Shown: positions 8,414 to 16,935 of the stretch, one piece after another
How positions within the stretch are numbered: position 1 is the first letter of the stretch
Layout: each line of letters begins with the position of its first letter
Source: Microbacterium sp. LWO12-1.2
GTDB taxonomy: Bacteria > Actinomycetota > Actinomycetes > Actinomycetales > Microbacteriaceae
DNA: 64,000 bases
Reading direction: 5' to 3'
Assembly: GCF_040675875.1 (NCBI RefSeq)
Contig: NZ_JBEGII010000001.1
Location: 2,604,001-2,668,000, forward strand
Notes under the pieces: model-generated
Told to the model about the DNA's origin: nothing
The model's database searches: none
The model's input: the letters and a program-made list of their open reading frames with translations, nothing else
Position numbers and translations under genes: made by a program

Positions 8414-9570
8414 CGGCCGTCCTCCTTCGGCAGCGCGATCACGTGCGTGGCGGTGGTGGGGATGCCGTCGGCGGCGAAGAGTCGGGCGTCGGCCGGATCC
8501 CACAGGCAGCGCACCTCATCGTCGACCTCGACGCTCGGAGCGGTGGGCGCCGGCATCCGCGACAGGAAGGTGGCGTCTCCGGCGACGCGCACCGCGACCT
8601 GCAGGGTCTCGCCGAGGTGCGAGACGCCGAGCACACGGCCAGGAACTCCCGCACCATCGCCGTGCTCCAGTCGCACGTACTCCGGGCGGACGGCGGCGAC
8701 GGCCGGCTGCCCGGCCGCGACGCGCTCCCCACCCCAGCGGCCGGCGATCGCACCGATCGCGGTGTCGACCGCATCGCCGTCTGCGAGCACCGTGCCGTGC
8801 ACGAAGTTCTGCTGCCCGATGAACGAGGCGACGTAGGCGGATGCCGGTTCGGCGTAGATCGCGGCCGGGGCGTCGAGCTGCTCGATCCGGCCCGCACGCA
8901 TCACCGCGATCCGGTCGCTCATCGACAGGGCCTCGGCCTGGTCGTGCGTGACGAACACGAACGTGGTGCCCAGCCGCGCCTGCAGCAGCTTGAGTTCGAG
9001 CTGCATCTCTTCGCGCAGCTGGCGGTCGAGGGCGGCGAGCGGCTCGTCGAGCAGCAGCACGCTCGGCCGGTTGATCAGGGCGCGGGAGAGTGCGATGCGC
9101 TGCTGCTGGCCGCCCGAGAGCTGGGTCGGCTTGCGGTCGGCGAAGCTGCGCAGCTGCACCATGTCGAGCGCTTCGCTCACCCGCTCGCGCTGTTCGGCCT
9201 TCGGAACACGGCGCTGCTGCAGCCCGTATGCCACGTTCTCGGCGACCGTGAGGTGCGGGAACAGGGCATAGGCCTGGAAGACCGTGTTGACCTCGCGCCG
9301 ATACGGCGGCAGGTTCAGCACGCTGCGTCCCGAGATGCGGATGTCACCGGCATCCGGGTACTCGAAGCCGGCGATCATGCGCAGCGTCGTGGTCTTGCCG
9401 CAGCCGGACGGACCGAGCAGCGACAGGAACTCCCCCGGTTGCACGTGAAGGGTCAGATCGTCGACCGCGACGGCCGATCCGTAACGCTTGGTGACGCCGT
9501 CGATGTGGACGGCGCCGGTGGTGGCGGGCGCCTCGGGCGTCGCCGTCGAAGCAGGCAGGGTGCCGGGCAT
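8410..9570 (-). CDS. potA: Polyamine-type ABC transporter ATP-binding protein, PotA-like
   Basis: A 386-residue ABC ATPase, first gene of the five-gene operon. Visible motifs are Walker [10 protein letters not shown], the signature [15 protein letters not shown], Walker [12 protein letters not shown] and the switch histidine in [11 protein letters not shown]. The C-terminal third (about residues 250-380) is a TOBE-type regulatory domain. It powers import through PotB/PotC. The ATG at 9570 is preceded on its strand by GGGGAGG. A 136-base region with two inverted repeats precedes it. Length is typical of PotA. Confidence 0.9.
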   Translation of the reverse strand: MPGTLPASTATPEAPATTGAVHIDGVTKRYGSAVAVDDLTLHVQPGEFLSLLGPSGCGKTTTLRMIAGFEYPDAGDIRISGRSVLNLPPYRREVNTVFQAYALFPHLTVAENVAYGLQQRRVPKAEQRERVSEALDMVQLRSFADRKPTQLSGGQQQRIALSRALINRPSVLLLDEPLAALDRQLREEMQLELKLLQARLGTTFVFVTHDQAEALSMSDRIAVMRAGRIEQLDAPAAIYAEPASAYVASFIGQQNFVHGTVLADGDAVDTAIGAIAGRWGGERVAAGQPAVAAVRPEYVRLEHGDGAGVPGRVLGVSHLGETLQVAVRVAGDATFLSRMPAPTAPSVEVDDEVRCLWDPADARLFAADGIPTTATHVIALPKEDGR

Positions 9571-9706
9571 GAAACCTCCCCATTGAGAATCACTTGCGGC
9601 GAGTCTGTCATAGGAACGGCGTCAGGTATAGCGAAATCAGAAGTCTCTTGATCGAATCGCAACGATATCCGTTGCCGATCGCTGAACGCGCTACCGATTG
9701 GTCGGT
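9571..9706 (-). promoter_or_regulatory. potA promoter region with two inverted repeats
   Basis: On the minus strand TATACC (9625-9630) is a possible -10. Upstream of it, GCAACG at 9659-9664 and CGTTGC at 9670-9675 form a perfect inverted repeat with a 5-base centre. A second one, TGGTC at 9699-9703 and GACCA at 9710-9714, reaches into the end of the GntR gene; TGGT/ACCA half-sites are typical of FadR-type regulators, although the 6-base spacing is longer than usual. Either could be the operator of the adjacent GntR/FCD regulator. No convincing -35 is seen. Confidence 0.45.
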
Positions 9707-10435
9707 TCAGACCAGGAAGCCGCGGAGCAGCGCCTCGGAGCCTGCGAGGTGGTCGCGCATCGCGTCGTCGGCGGCCTCGGGCTGCCCGGCGAGGATCGCC
9801 GTGACGATGCGCTCGTGCTGCTCGCCGGAGTGCTGGATGTTGCGGGGCATGAGGGGGAAGGTGTCGAGCCAGGCGTTCACGTCGGCACGGTTCTCGGCGG
9901 CGAGCGCGACCAGCGACGGGATGCCGGCGGCCTCGGCGATCGCGAGATGGAAGAGCGTGTCCAGGCGGCGGTACTCCTCGGGCCCGGCCGGAAGTGCGGC
10001 TTCGTGGCGCGCCCAGAGGTCCGCCCTGGTCGCCGCATCCAGAGAGCGGCTCGCGGCAGCCCGCGCGGCGCCGGTCTCGAGCACACGCCGGAGCCCGAGC
10101 ACGTCGTCCAGTTCCGCCGCCGTCACCCCGGCCGCCTCCGCGGGCTGCGGCAGCGGATCAGCCACGAACGTGCCGCCGTAGCGGCCGCGCCGTGCGATCA
10201 GGTAGCCGGCGTCGGCGAGCTCCTTGATCGCCTCGCGCACGGTGTCGCGGCTCACCTCGAACGAGGCGGCGAGCTCGCGCTCCGGCGGCAGCGACTCCCC
10301 CGGAGCCACCACTCCGAGACGGATCGTCTGCACGAGGCGAGCCACCGTGTCCTCGAGGGCGTTGCCCCGACGGAGCGGCCGATAGACCGCGCGACGGACC
10401 TCGACCAGGTCGCCGTCCGCGGGGTGCTCGCTCAT
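9707..10435 (-). CDS. GntR-family transcriptional regulator, FCD (FadR) subfamily
   Basis: A 242-residue regulator. An N-terminal winged helix-turn-helix spans about residues 25-95, with PPERELAASFEVSRDTVREA and the wing GYLIARRGRYGGTFV. It is followed by an all-helical FCD ligand domain carrying the metal-binding-type residues in DTLFHLAIAEA and HERIVTAI. FCD regulators usually sense acids or amino acids of the pathway they repress. It sits between the transporter operon and the SDR-ALDH-PuuD-PuuA genes on the same strand, 33 bases after the SDR stop, and probably controls both. Ligand unknown. Confidence 0.85.
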   Translation of the reverse strand: MSEHPADGDLVEVRRAVYRPLRRGNALEDTVARLVQTIRLGVVAPGESLPPERELAASFEVSRDTVREAIKELADAGYLIARRGRYGGTFVADPLPQPAEAAGVTAAELDDVLGLRRVLETGAARAAASRSLDAATRADLWARHEAALPAGPEEYRRLDTLFHLAIAEAAGIPSLVALAAENRADVNAWLDTFPLMPRNIQHSGEQHERIVTAILAGQPEAADDAMRDHLAGSEALLRGFLV

Positions 10436-10468
10436 GCTTTCACCTTGTCACAGCGAGGTGTGCGGATC

Positions 10469-11248
10469 TCACAGCGGGGTGACGTAGGCGTTGGTGATGC
10501 CGCCGTCGACGACGAAGGCGCTCGCGGTGATGAACGAGGAGTCGTCCGAGGCGAGGAAGGCCACGGCTGCGGCGAGCTCCTCCGGCTCCGCGAAGCGGCC
10601 CATCGGCACGTGCACCAGGCGGCGCTGCGCACGTTCAGGGTCCTTCGCGAAGAGCTCCTGCAGCAGCGGGGTGTTCACCGGTCCGGGGCACAGCGCGTTC
10701 ACCCGCACACCCTGCCGGGCGAACTGCACCCCGAGCTCGCGCGACATGGCCAGCACTCCGCCCTTCGAGGCGGTGTAGCTGATCTGCGAGGTCGCCGAAC
10801 CGAGCAGTGCCACGAATGAGGCGGTGTTGATGATCGAGCCTCGACCGGCGGGCACCATGTGGCGCAGCGCTGCCCTGCTGCACAGGTACACGCTCTTCAG
10901 GTTCACGTCCTGCACCCGGTCCCAGGCGGGCAGCTCGGTCGTCTCGATCGAGTCGTCGTCGGCCGGGGAGATGCCGGCGTTGTTGAAGGCGATGTCGATA
11001 CGTCCGAACTCGGCGGCGACGCCGTCGAACAGCGCGTTCACCTTGGCCTCGTCGGCGACGTCGACGGGGCGGAACACCCCGCCGACCTGGGCCGCCGCTG
11101 CCTCGCCGGATGTCGGATCTACGTCGGCGATCACGACGAACGCGCCTTCGGCGGCGAAGCGCTGCGCGGTCGCGAAGCCGATGCCGCTCGCCCCGCCGGT
11201 GATGATGGCGACCTTGTCACGCAGTCGCTGGGTCAGATCGATGCTCAT
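10469..11248 (-). CDS. Short-chain dehydrogenase/reductase (SDR) family oxidoreductase
   Basis: A 259-residue classical SDR using NAD(P). It has the nucleotide motif GGASGIG at residues 18-24, the NNAG motif near 89-92, and catalytic Ser144, Tyr158 and Lys162 (YTASK). The aspartate in VIADVD after the second strand favours NAD over NADP. The ribosome site GGAGG precedes the ATG. It follows the aldehyde dehydrogenase in one transcription unit, so it may oxidise an alcohol or keto intermediate of the amine pathway. The substrate is not recognisable from sequence. Confidence 0.82.
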   Translation of the reverse strand: MSIDLTQRLRDKVAIITGGASGIGFATAQRFAAEGAFVVIADVDPTSGEAAAAQVGGVFRPVDVADEAKVNALFDGVAAEFGRIDIAFNNAGISPADDDSIETTELPAWDRVQDVNLKSVYLCSRAALRHMVPAGRGSIINTASFVALLGSATSQISYTASKGGVLAMSRELGVQFARQGVRVNALCPGPVNTPLLQELFAKDPERAQRRLVHVPMGRFAEPEELAAAVAFLASDDSSFITASAFVVDGGITNAYVTPL

Positions 11249-11262
11249 GGGTTCCTCCGAGT

Positions 11263-11296
11263 GGGGATCAATGGGGGTCGGGGATCAATGGGGGTC
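11263..11296. repeat. Perfect 17-base tandem duplication at the end of the ALDH gene
   Basis: GGGGATCAATGGGGGTC occurs at 11263-11279 and again at 11280-11296 without a break. The second copy contains the last codons and stop of the aldehyde dehydrogenase (minus strand). The first is therefore a duplicate of that end, lying just before the SDR ribosome site. It looks like a recent slippage event. Confidence 0.9.
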
Positions 11297-12646
11297 GGTG
11301 GCGAAGAAGACGTTCTTGGTCTCGGTGAAATGCTCGGCCGCGTCAGGTCCGAGCTCGCGCCCGAGGCCGGAGGCCTTCATCCCGCCGAACGGGGTCGCGT
11401 AGCGTACCGAGGAGTGCGAGTTCACCGACAGCACTCCGCTGCGCACACCGCGCGCCACGCGCACGGCGCGACCGAGGTTCTCGGTCCACAGCGAGCCCGC
11501 GAGACCGTAGATGGTGTCGTTGGCGAGACGGATCGCATCCGCCTCGTCGTCGAACGGCATCACGGCCACGACGGGACCGAAGATCTCCTGCTGCGCGATC
11601 CGGTCTCCCGGCTGCGCGAGCACGACGGCCGGCGCGAACCAGAAGCCGTCGCCCTGAGGTGCCGTGCCGCGGAACGCGATGTCGGCGCCGTCGAGGAAGC
11701 CGGCGACGGTGTCACGATGACCGGCAGAGATGAGCGGCCCCATATCGGTGTCATCGGAGGCCGGATCGCCGACGCGCCAGGCGGCGACCGCCGGTTCCAG
11801 CAGCTCGAGGAACCGGTCGTAGACAGAGCGCTGCACCAGCAGGCGGCTGCGGGCGCAGCAGTCCTGACCGGCGTTGTCGAACACGGAGCCTGGCACCGCC
11901 GCGGCGGCCCGCTCGAGATCTGCATCCTCGAACACGATGTTGGCGCTCTTGCCACCGAGCTCCAGGGTCACGGGCTTCAGCGCCCGCGCGCACCCGGCCG
12001 CGACCTCGATGCCCACCTCTGTGGAGCCGGTGAAGACGACCTTGCGCACGTCGGGGTGATCCACCAGGCGCTGGCCCACGACCGAGCCGGATCCGGTGAC
12101 GACCTCGAACAGCCCCTCCGGCAGACCTGCCTCGAGAGCGAGCTCTCCGAGCCGGATGGCCGTCAACGGCGTCAGCTCTGCGGGCTTGAGCACCACCGCG
12201 TTGCCCGCGGCGAGCGCCGGCGCGAACGCCCACGCGGCAATCGTCATCGGGAAGTTCCACGGCACGATCACACCCACCACACCGTAGGGGTCGTGGAAGG
12301 TCACATCGAGCCCGCCGGACACCGGGATCTGGCGGCCGGACAGCCGCTCCGGGTCGGCGGAGTAGTAGTTGAGCACCTGGGCGACGTGCCCGGCCTCCCA
12401 GCGCGCCGACCCGATCGGATGCCCGGAGTTGAGCACCTCGAGCTGCGCGAGTTCCTCCGCCGCACCCTCGACCGTGCGCGCGAACGAGCGCAGCGCATCG
12501 GCACGCGCCACCGGGGCGAGCGCCGCCCAGCGCCGCTGTGCCGCGACGGCCCTGGCGATCGCGGCATCCGTCTCCGCCACTCCCGCACGGGCCACCTCGC
12601 GGATGGAAGCTCCCGTCGACGGGTTGATCACCGTGAACGCGCTCAT
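11285..12646 (-). CDS. NAD(P)-dependent aldehyde dehydrogenase (PuuC-like role)
   Basis: A 453-residue aldehyde dehydrogenase. Motifs are VIVPWNFPM, the cofactor segment FTGSTEVG near 205-212, the general base Glu229 in LELGG, and the catalytic cysteine Cys263 in GQDCCA. The start ATG at 12646 overlaps the stop of the PuuD-like gene as ATGA. In the gamma-glutamyl amine pathway the step between amine oxidation and hydrolysis is oxidation of gamma-glutamyl-aminoaldehyde, which this enzyme would do. It is on the short side for the family. The exact aldehyde is inferred from neighbours only. Confidence 0.87.
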   Translation of the reverse strand: MSAFTVINPSTGASIREVARAGVAETDAAIARAVAAQRRWAALAPVARADALRSFARTVEGAAEELAQLEVLNSGHPIGSARWEAGHVAQVLNYYSADPERLSGRQIPVSGGLDVTFHDPYGVVGVIVPWNFPMTIAAWAFAPALAAGNAVVLKPAELTPLTAIRLGELALEAGLPEGLFEVVTGSGSVVGQRLVDHPDVRKVVFTGSTEVGIEVAAGCARALKPVTLELGGKSANIVFEDADLERAAAAVPGSVFDNAGQDCCARSRLLVQRSVYDRFLELLEPAVAAWRVGDPASDDTDMGPLISAGHRDTVAGFLDGADIAFRGTAPQGDGFWFAPAVVLAQPGDRIAQQEIFGPVVAVMPFDDEADAIRLANDTIYGLAGSLWTENLGRAVRVARGVRSGVLSVNSHSSVRYATPFGGMKASGLGRELGPDAAEHFTETKNVFFATDPH

Positions 12647-13395
12647 GACGTGCCTTCCTTCTGCCGTGCGAACGCACGGGCCTGTGTGACGAGATCCTCG
12701 AAGAGCCGACGGTCCTCGGCGTCCTCCTCCGGGTGCCATTGGATGCCGACCACGTGACTGCCGCCCTCGGTGTCGACCAAGGCCTGCACGAGTCCGTCAT
12801 CCGAGTGCGCGGCGGCGACGAGCCCCTCGCCCAGCCGGTCGATGCCCTGGTGGTGGTAGCTGCGCACCGAGACCGAGTCCTCTCCGAGCACGGCGGCGAG
12901 TGCGGTGTCTCGGGCGACCGCGACCTGGTTCTCGGCGAAGACGCCTCCGCCGATCCGATAGCGCTCGGTGCCCAGAGACTCCGGCAGGTGCTGCTGCAGG
13001 GTTCCGCCGCGCGCGACGTTGACCAGCTGCAGTCCGCGGCAGATCGCGAGCACCGGGATGCGCCGGCGCTCCGCCGCACGGAACAGTGCGAGCTCCCACG
13101 CGTCTCTGTCGACGCGGGCGGCGTCGGTCGTCGGATGCCGCTCCGCTCCGTACAGCTCGGGCGCCACATCCGCGCCGCCCGACAGGATCAGCCCGTCGAG
13201 CCCGGCGATCGCGGCATCCGCGGAGTCGGGATCCTGCGGCGGCAGCAGCAGCGCGATGCCGCCGGCCGAGGTCACCCCGGTCAGGTACTGCTCGGGCAGG
13301 AATGCGGCCCGCACATCCCAGACGCCCTGCTGCGCCCGCTCGAGGTAGGTGGTGACGCCGATCAGCGGCGCGGTCTCAGAGCCTCTCGAAGCCAC
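12643..13395 (-). CDS. puuD: Gamma-glutamyl-gamma-aminobutyrate hydrolase-type class I glutamine amidotransferase
   Basis: A 250-residue peptidase C26/GATase1 protein that cleaves a gamma-glutamyl amide, in the Puu pathway releasing glutamate and GABA. The nucleophile is Cys119 in AICRG, and the His-Glu pair is in QWHPEE near residues 226-231. GLILSGGADVAPELYG is typical of PuuD. The ATG at 13395 lies 20 bases inside the end of the synthetase gene, and the next gene starts in its stop, so the genes are translationally coupled. A slightly later start cannot be excluded. If the substrate is gamma-glutamylated ethanolamine, the product would be glycine rather than GABA. Confidence 0.85.
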   Translation of the reverse strand: MASRGSETAPLIGVTTYLERAQQGVWDVRAAFLPEQYLTGVTSAGGIALLLPPQDPDSADAAIAGLDGLILSGGADVAPELYGAERHPTTDAARVDRDAWELALFRAAERRRIPVLAICRGLQLVNVARGGTLQQHLPESLGTERYRIGGGVFAENQVAVARDTALAAVLGEDSVSVRSYHHQGIDRLGEGLVAAAHSDDGLVQALVDTEGGSHVVGIQWHPEEDAEDRRLFEDLVTQARAFARQKEGTS

Positions 13396-14731
13396 GGACG
13401 CGCTCCCAGTCGGTCACGGCGGCATCGTAGGCTTCCAGCTCGATGCGCGCCTGGTTCAGATAGTGGTCGACGACGTCGTCGCCGAACGCTTCTCTGGCGA
13501 TGCGCGACGAGCTGAACAGCTGCGCCGCCTCGCGCAAGGTCGTCGGCAGGTGCTCGACGCCTGCCTCGTACGCGTTGCCCTCGAAACGCTCGGGCAGGGC
13601 CAGCTCGTTCTCGATGCCGTACAGACCGCCCGCGATGATCGCCGAGATGCCCATGTACGGATTCACGTCGCCGCCGGGCACCCGGTTCTCGACGCGCAGC
13701 CCCGATCCGCTGCCGATCACGCGCAGGGCGCAGGTGCGGTTGTCGATGCCCCAGGCCACGCCGGTCGGGGCGAAGCTGCCCTTCGCGAAGCGCTTGTAGG
13801 AGTTGATGTTGGGCGCATACAGCAGCGTGAACTCGCGCAGGGTGGCGAGGATGCCGGCGATCCAGTGCTCCATCACAGGGCTGAACCCGTGCTCGCCGTC
13901 GCCCGCCATGACCGGGGTCCCGTCTTCGGCCCGCAGCGAGAGGTGGATGTGGCAGCTGTTGCCCTCGCGCTCGTTGAACTTCGCCATGAAGGTGAGCGAC
14001 TGCCCGTGCTGGGCGGCGATCTCCTTCGCCCCGTTCTTGTAGATCACGTGCTGATCGGCCGTCTCGCGCACCTCGGCGTAGCGGAACGCGATCTCCTGCT
14101 GGCCGAGGTTGCACTCGCCCTTCACGCCTTCGCAGTAGAGGCCCGCGCCGTCCATCCCGAGGCGGATGTCGCGCAGCAGCGGCTCCATGCGTGTCGAGGC
14201 CTGCAGGTTGTAGTCGACGTTGTAGTCGGTGGCCGGGGTCAGCCCCTCGTACTTGCGCGCCCAGGCGTCGCGGTAGGTGTTCTCGAACACGATGAACTCG
14301 AGCTCTGTCCCCGAGAACGCCGTCCATCCGCGTGCGGCGAGCCGGTCGCGCTGCCGGTCGAGGATGGCCCGCGGCGAAGGCCCGACGGGTTCGCCGTTCT
14401 GCCAGACCAGGTCGGCCATGATCAGCACGCTGCCCTCGAGCCACGGCATCCGCCGCAGGGTCGCGACATCGGGGCGCAGCACCATGTCGCCGTAGCCGCG
14501 GTTCCATCCCGACATCGCGTAGCCGTCGACCGTGTTCATGTCGACATCGACCGACAGCAGGTAGTCGCAGGCCTCGGCGCCGTGATGCAGGATGTCCTCC
14601 TGGAACAGGCGCGCGGAGACCCTCTTGCCCACCAGCCGTCCCTGCGCATCGGCGAAGGCCACGATCACCGTGTCGATCTCGCCGGCGGCGATGCCGGCAT
14701 CCAGCTGCTCGATGCTGAGGTTTCCCGACAT
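13376..14731 (-). CDS. puuA: Glutamine synthetase-family gamma-glutamylamine synthetase (PuuA-like)
   Basis: A 451-residue type I glutamine-synthetase-fold ligase that joins glutamate to an amine using ATP. Marks include GTELEFIVFEN, the metal and ATP segments GNSCHIHLSL and NINSYKRF, and the C-terminal IENRVPGGDVNPYM-like stretch (here VENRVPGGDVNPYM). The absence of ammonia-type context and the PuuD/ALDH neighbours indicate an amine substrate. Start ATG 14731 is chosen over the upstream ATG 14782 because GGGAG precedes it at good spacing. Streptomyces relatives split into polyamine and ethanolamine types; the adjacent ethanolamine-permease-like gene makes both possible here. Confidence 0.82.
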   Translation of the reverse strand: MSGNLSIEQLDAGIAAGEIDTVIVAFADAQGRLVGKRVSARLFQEDILHHGAEACDYLLSVDVDMNTVDGYAMSGWNRGYGDMVLRPDVATLRRMPWLEGSVLIMADLVWQNGEPVGPSPRAILDRQRDRLAARGWTAFSGTELEFIVFENTYRDAWARKYEGLTPATDYNVDYNLQASTRMEPLLRDIRLGMDGAGLYCEGVKGECNLGQQEIAFRYAEVRETADQHVIYKNGAKEIAAQHGQSLTFMAKFNEREGNSCHIHLSLRAEDGTPVMAGDGEHGFSPVMEHWIAGILATLREFTLLYAPNINSYKRFAKGSFAPTGVAWGIDNRTCALRVIGSGSGLRVENRVPGGDVNPYMGISAIIAGGLYGIENELALPERFEGNAYEAGVEHLPTTLREAAQLFSSSRIAREAFGDDVVDHYLNQARIELEAYDAAVTDWERVRGFERL

Positions 14732-14887
14732 CTTCTCGCTCCCGTCGTCGTGGTGAAGCGATCGACCGACCGGCTTCGCCATCAGAGTAGATCACTGTCG
14801 CGTTTAAAGGTAGACGAAACCACCATTGAATGTCACAATCATGCCCAAGGTGCACCCGGCGCCTGTACTTCAGCGAGCGGAGAACGG
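14732..14887. promoter_or_regulatory. Divergent promoter region between the synthetase and permease genes
   Basis: This 156-base gap drives two divergent genes. Its centre (about 14790-14850) is clearly less GC-rich than its flanks, with GTAGATC and GTAGACG forming a near-direct repeat around TTTAAA. No confident -35/-10 pair can be named. GGAG at 14879-14882 is the ribosome site of the permease. Confidence 0.4.
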
Positions 14888-16435
14888 ATGTCTGGACAGA
14901 ACAGCGGTGCCCGCAAGGTTGCAGGAGCGACCTATACACGCGCCGGCAACGAGTACTTCGAGAAACGGACGCTCAAGCGATCGGCCGGAGTATGGGGCCT
15001 GTGGGGCCTCGCCGTCGCCGCCGTGATCTCCGGCGACTTCTCCGGATGGAACTTCGGTATCGAATTCGCCGGCTTCGGCGGCATGCTGATCGCCTTCGTG
15101 ATCCTCGTGCTCATGTACTACGGCATGATCTTCGCGATCGGCGAGATGGCCGCCATGATGCCGCACACAGGCGGGGCGTACTCGTTCGCCCGATCCGCGA
15201 TGGGCCCCTGGGGCGGCCTGGTGACGGGAGCAGCCGAGACCATCGAGTACGTCGCGACCACGGCGGTGATCGTCTACTTCTCGGCGTCGTATGCCAACGG
15301 CATCACGAGCGAGCTGCTCGGCCTCGAGCTGCCGGGATGGGCGTGGTACCTCATCCTCTACATCGTCTTCATCGCCCTGAACTCGGCGGGAGCGGCGATC
15401 TCGTTCCGCTTCGCGATCGTCGTGTCGATCATCTCGATCGGCATCATCCTGGTGTTCTCGGTGATGGCCATCTTCTCCGGCGCGTTCAGCTGGGATGCCC
15501 TGTGGGACATCGCCCCCGATGAGGGCCAGACGACGTTCCTGCCGCACGGCGTGCTGCCGATCCTGTTCGCGCTGCCCTTCGCCATGTGGTTCTTCCTCGG
15601 CATCGAGGAGCTGCCGCTCGCGGCAGAGGAGTCGCACAACCCGACGCGCGACATCCCGAAGGCCGGGTTCTGGGCGCGTGGCACGCTGATCGTCACCGGA
15701 CTCCTGGTGCTGTTCCTCAACACCGGTGTGATCGGCGCCGACGCGACCGGCAAGGCCGGAGAACCACTGCTCGACGGCTTCCGCGCCATCGTCGGAGACC
15801 AGCTCGCCGCCGTGCTCGCGCTGTTCGCGCTGATCGGACTGCTCGCGTCGCTGCAGGGCATCATGTTCGCCTACGGCCGCAACATGTACTCGCTGTCGCG
15901 CGCCGGCTACTACCCGCGCTTCCTGTCGCTGACCGGCAAGCGCCAGACTCCGTGGGTCGCCCTCGTGGTGGGTGCCGCGATCGGCTTCGTCGCCCTCATC
16001 GTGCTCGACGTGCTCGCCGCGGTCGATGCGGAGGGGGCCGGAACCGTCGCCGGTGCGATCGTGCTGAACATCGCCGTCTGGGGCGCCGTGCTCGCCTACG
16101 GCCTCCAGCTGATCTCGTTCATGATCCTGCGCAAGAAGTACCCGAACGTCGACCGCCCGTACCGCAGCCCGTGGGGCATCCCCGGTGCGGCCGTCGCGCT
16201 GGTGATCGCCGCGCTGATCTTCGTGGGCTTCCTGCTCAACCCGACGTTCGGACCGGCGATCGTCGCGATCGCGATCGTCTACGTGGTCATCCTGCTCGGG
16301 TTCGCGCTGTTCTTCCGCCACCGTCTCGTGCTCTCCCCCGAAGAGGAGTACGCACTCTCGGGCGGATCGCACGGCGACCCGCAGGCCGAGGGGTACGACG
16401 CCATGGAGGGCGAGGTCTTCGGCACGGAGAAGTGA
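14888..16435 (+). CDS. APC superfamily amine/amino acid permease, ethanolamine-permease-like
   Basis: A 515-residue membrane transporter with about twelve hydrophobic segments. After a charged tail it reads KRSAGVWGLWGLAVAAVISG, then SGWNFGIEFAGFGG and the periplasmic-side segment MMPHTGGAYSFARSAMGPWG, which strongly resemble proton-coupled ethanolamine permeases. A conserved EELPLAAEESHNPTRDIPKA loop follows near the middle. GGAG precedes the ATG by five bases. It is divergent from the gamma-glutamylamine synthetase, so it probably imports that enzyme's amine. Whether this is ethanolamine or putrescine cannot be settled by eye. Confidence 0.82.
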   Translation: MSGQNSGARKVAGATYTRAGNEYFEKRTLKRSAGVWGLWGLAVAAVISGDFSGWNFGIEFAGFGGMLIAFVILVLMYYGMIFAIGEMAAMMPHTGGAYSFARSAMGPWGGLVTGAAETIEYVATTAVIVYFSASYANGITSELLGLELPGWAWYLILYIVFIALNSAGAAISFRFAIVVSIISIGIILVFSVMAIFSGAFSWDALWDIAPDEGQTTFLPHGVLPILFALPFAMWFFLGIEELPLAAEESHNPTRDIPKAGFWARGTLIVTGLLVLFLNTGVIGADATGKAGEPLLDGFRAIVGDQLAAVLALFALIGLLASLQGIMFAYGRNMYSLSRAGYYPRFLSLTGKRQTPWVALVVGAAIGFVALIVLDVLAAVDAEGAGTVAGAIVLNIAVWGAVLAYGLQLISFMILRKKYPNVDRPYRSPWGIPGAAVALVIAALIFVGFLLNPTFGPAIVAIAIVYVVILLGFALFFRHRLVLSPEEEYALSGGSHGDPQAEGYDAMEGEVFGTEK

Positions 16436-16456
16436 CGCGAGGAGCGGGGCGGGGCG

Positions 16457-16729
16457 CTACTTCGAATCGAAGTCGAAGGCCTTGAGCAGTTCGAGGACCG
16501 CCTTGTCCCGCTCCTCCCCGCCCTCGTCGAACATGTGCGTGACGTGCGTGCGCAGATGGTTCTCGAGCAGCAGGCGGTTGAGGGATTCCAGGGAGCGCTG
16601 GATGGCACGCGACTGCGTGATGATGTCCATGCAGTACTCCTCGTTCTCGATCATCCGCGCGACGCCGCGCATCTGACCCTCGAGGATGCTGGTGCGGTGC
16701 AGCGCGCGCTTCTTGATGTCTTCGATCAC
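16457..16729 (-). CDS. CsoR/RcnR-family (DUF156) metal- or thiol-sensing repressor
   Basis: A 90-residue all-helical repressor without a classical helix-turn-helix. Candidate ligands are Cys33 (EEYC), His58 and His62 (ENHLRTH), with the 25- and 4-residue spacing of CsoR. The third ligand is His as in nickel/cobalt RcnR, not Cys as in copper CsoR, and the RcnR N-terminal His is missing. The start is GTG at 16729 from alignment with relatives beginning IEDIKKRAL. A GGAGG abuts it with no spacer, which is odd. It is divergent from a DUF445 gene. No metal transporter lies nearby, so the effector is unknown. Confidence 0.8.
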   Translation of the reverse strand: MIEDIKKRALHRTSILEGQMRGVARMIENEEYCMDIITQSRAIQRSLESLNRLLLENHLRTHVTHMFDEGGEERDKAVLELLKAFDFDSK

Positions 16730-16782
16730 CCTCCGAGGGTACTCCGCGCAGCACGACCTGGATCGGTGGCGCCTCCGTCGTC

Positions 16783-16861
16783 CACAACTCAGGACCTGCG
16801 CCCACAGATCCTGCACACAACGGCCGACAGGCCCCTCCACTCCCTTCTCTCCTGAGTTGTG
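16783..16861. repeat. 12-base inverted repeat CACAACTCAGGA / TCCTGAGTTGTG
   Basis: The perfect arms lie at 16783-16794 and 16850-16861, with 55 bases between. They sit in the 206-base gap between the CsoR-like and DUF445 genes. The distance between arm starts, 67 bases, equals the outer-arm distance (68-69) of the 19-base-period elements elsewhere. It may be a copy whose inner units have decayed, or a pair of binding sites. Confidence 0.65.
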
Positions 16862-16935
16862 TATACGTCTCGCCGACGAGACTCCGCCTCGCGGACGCCG
16901 GCCGCAACCGCCGGGCTCCGTGCGAGGATGGCGAC

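Noticed and set aside
13349..14887. Very long plus-strand frame leading into the permease
   Set aside because: It is the antisense of the gamma-glutamylamine synthetase and reads arginine- and glycine-rich nonsense until GGAG and the ATG at 14888, where transporter sequence begins.
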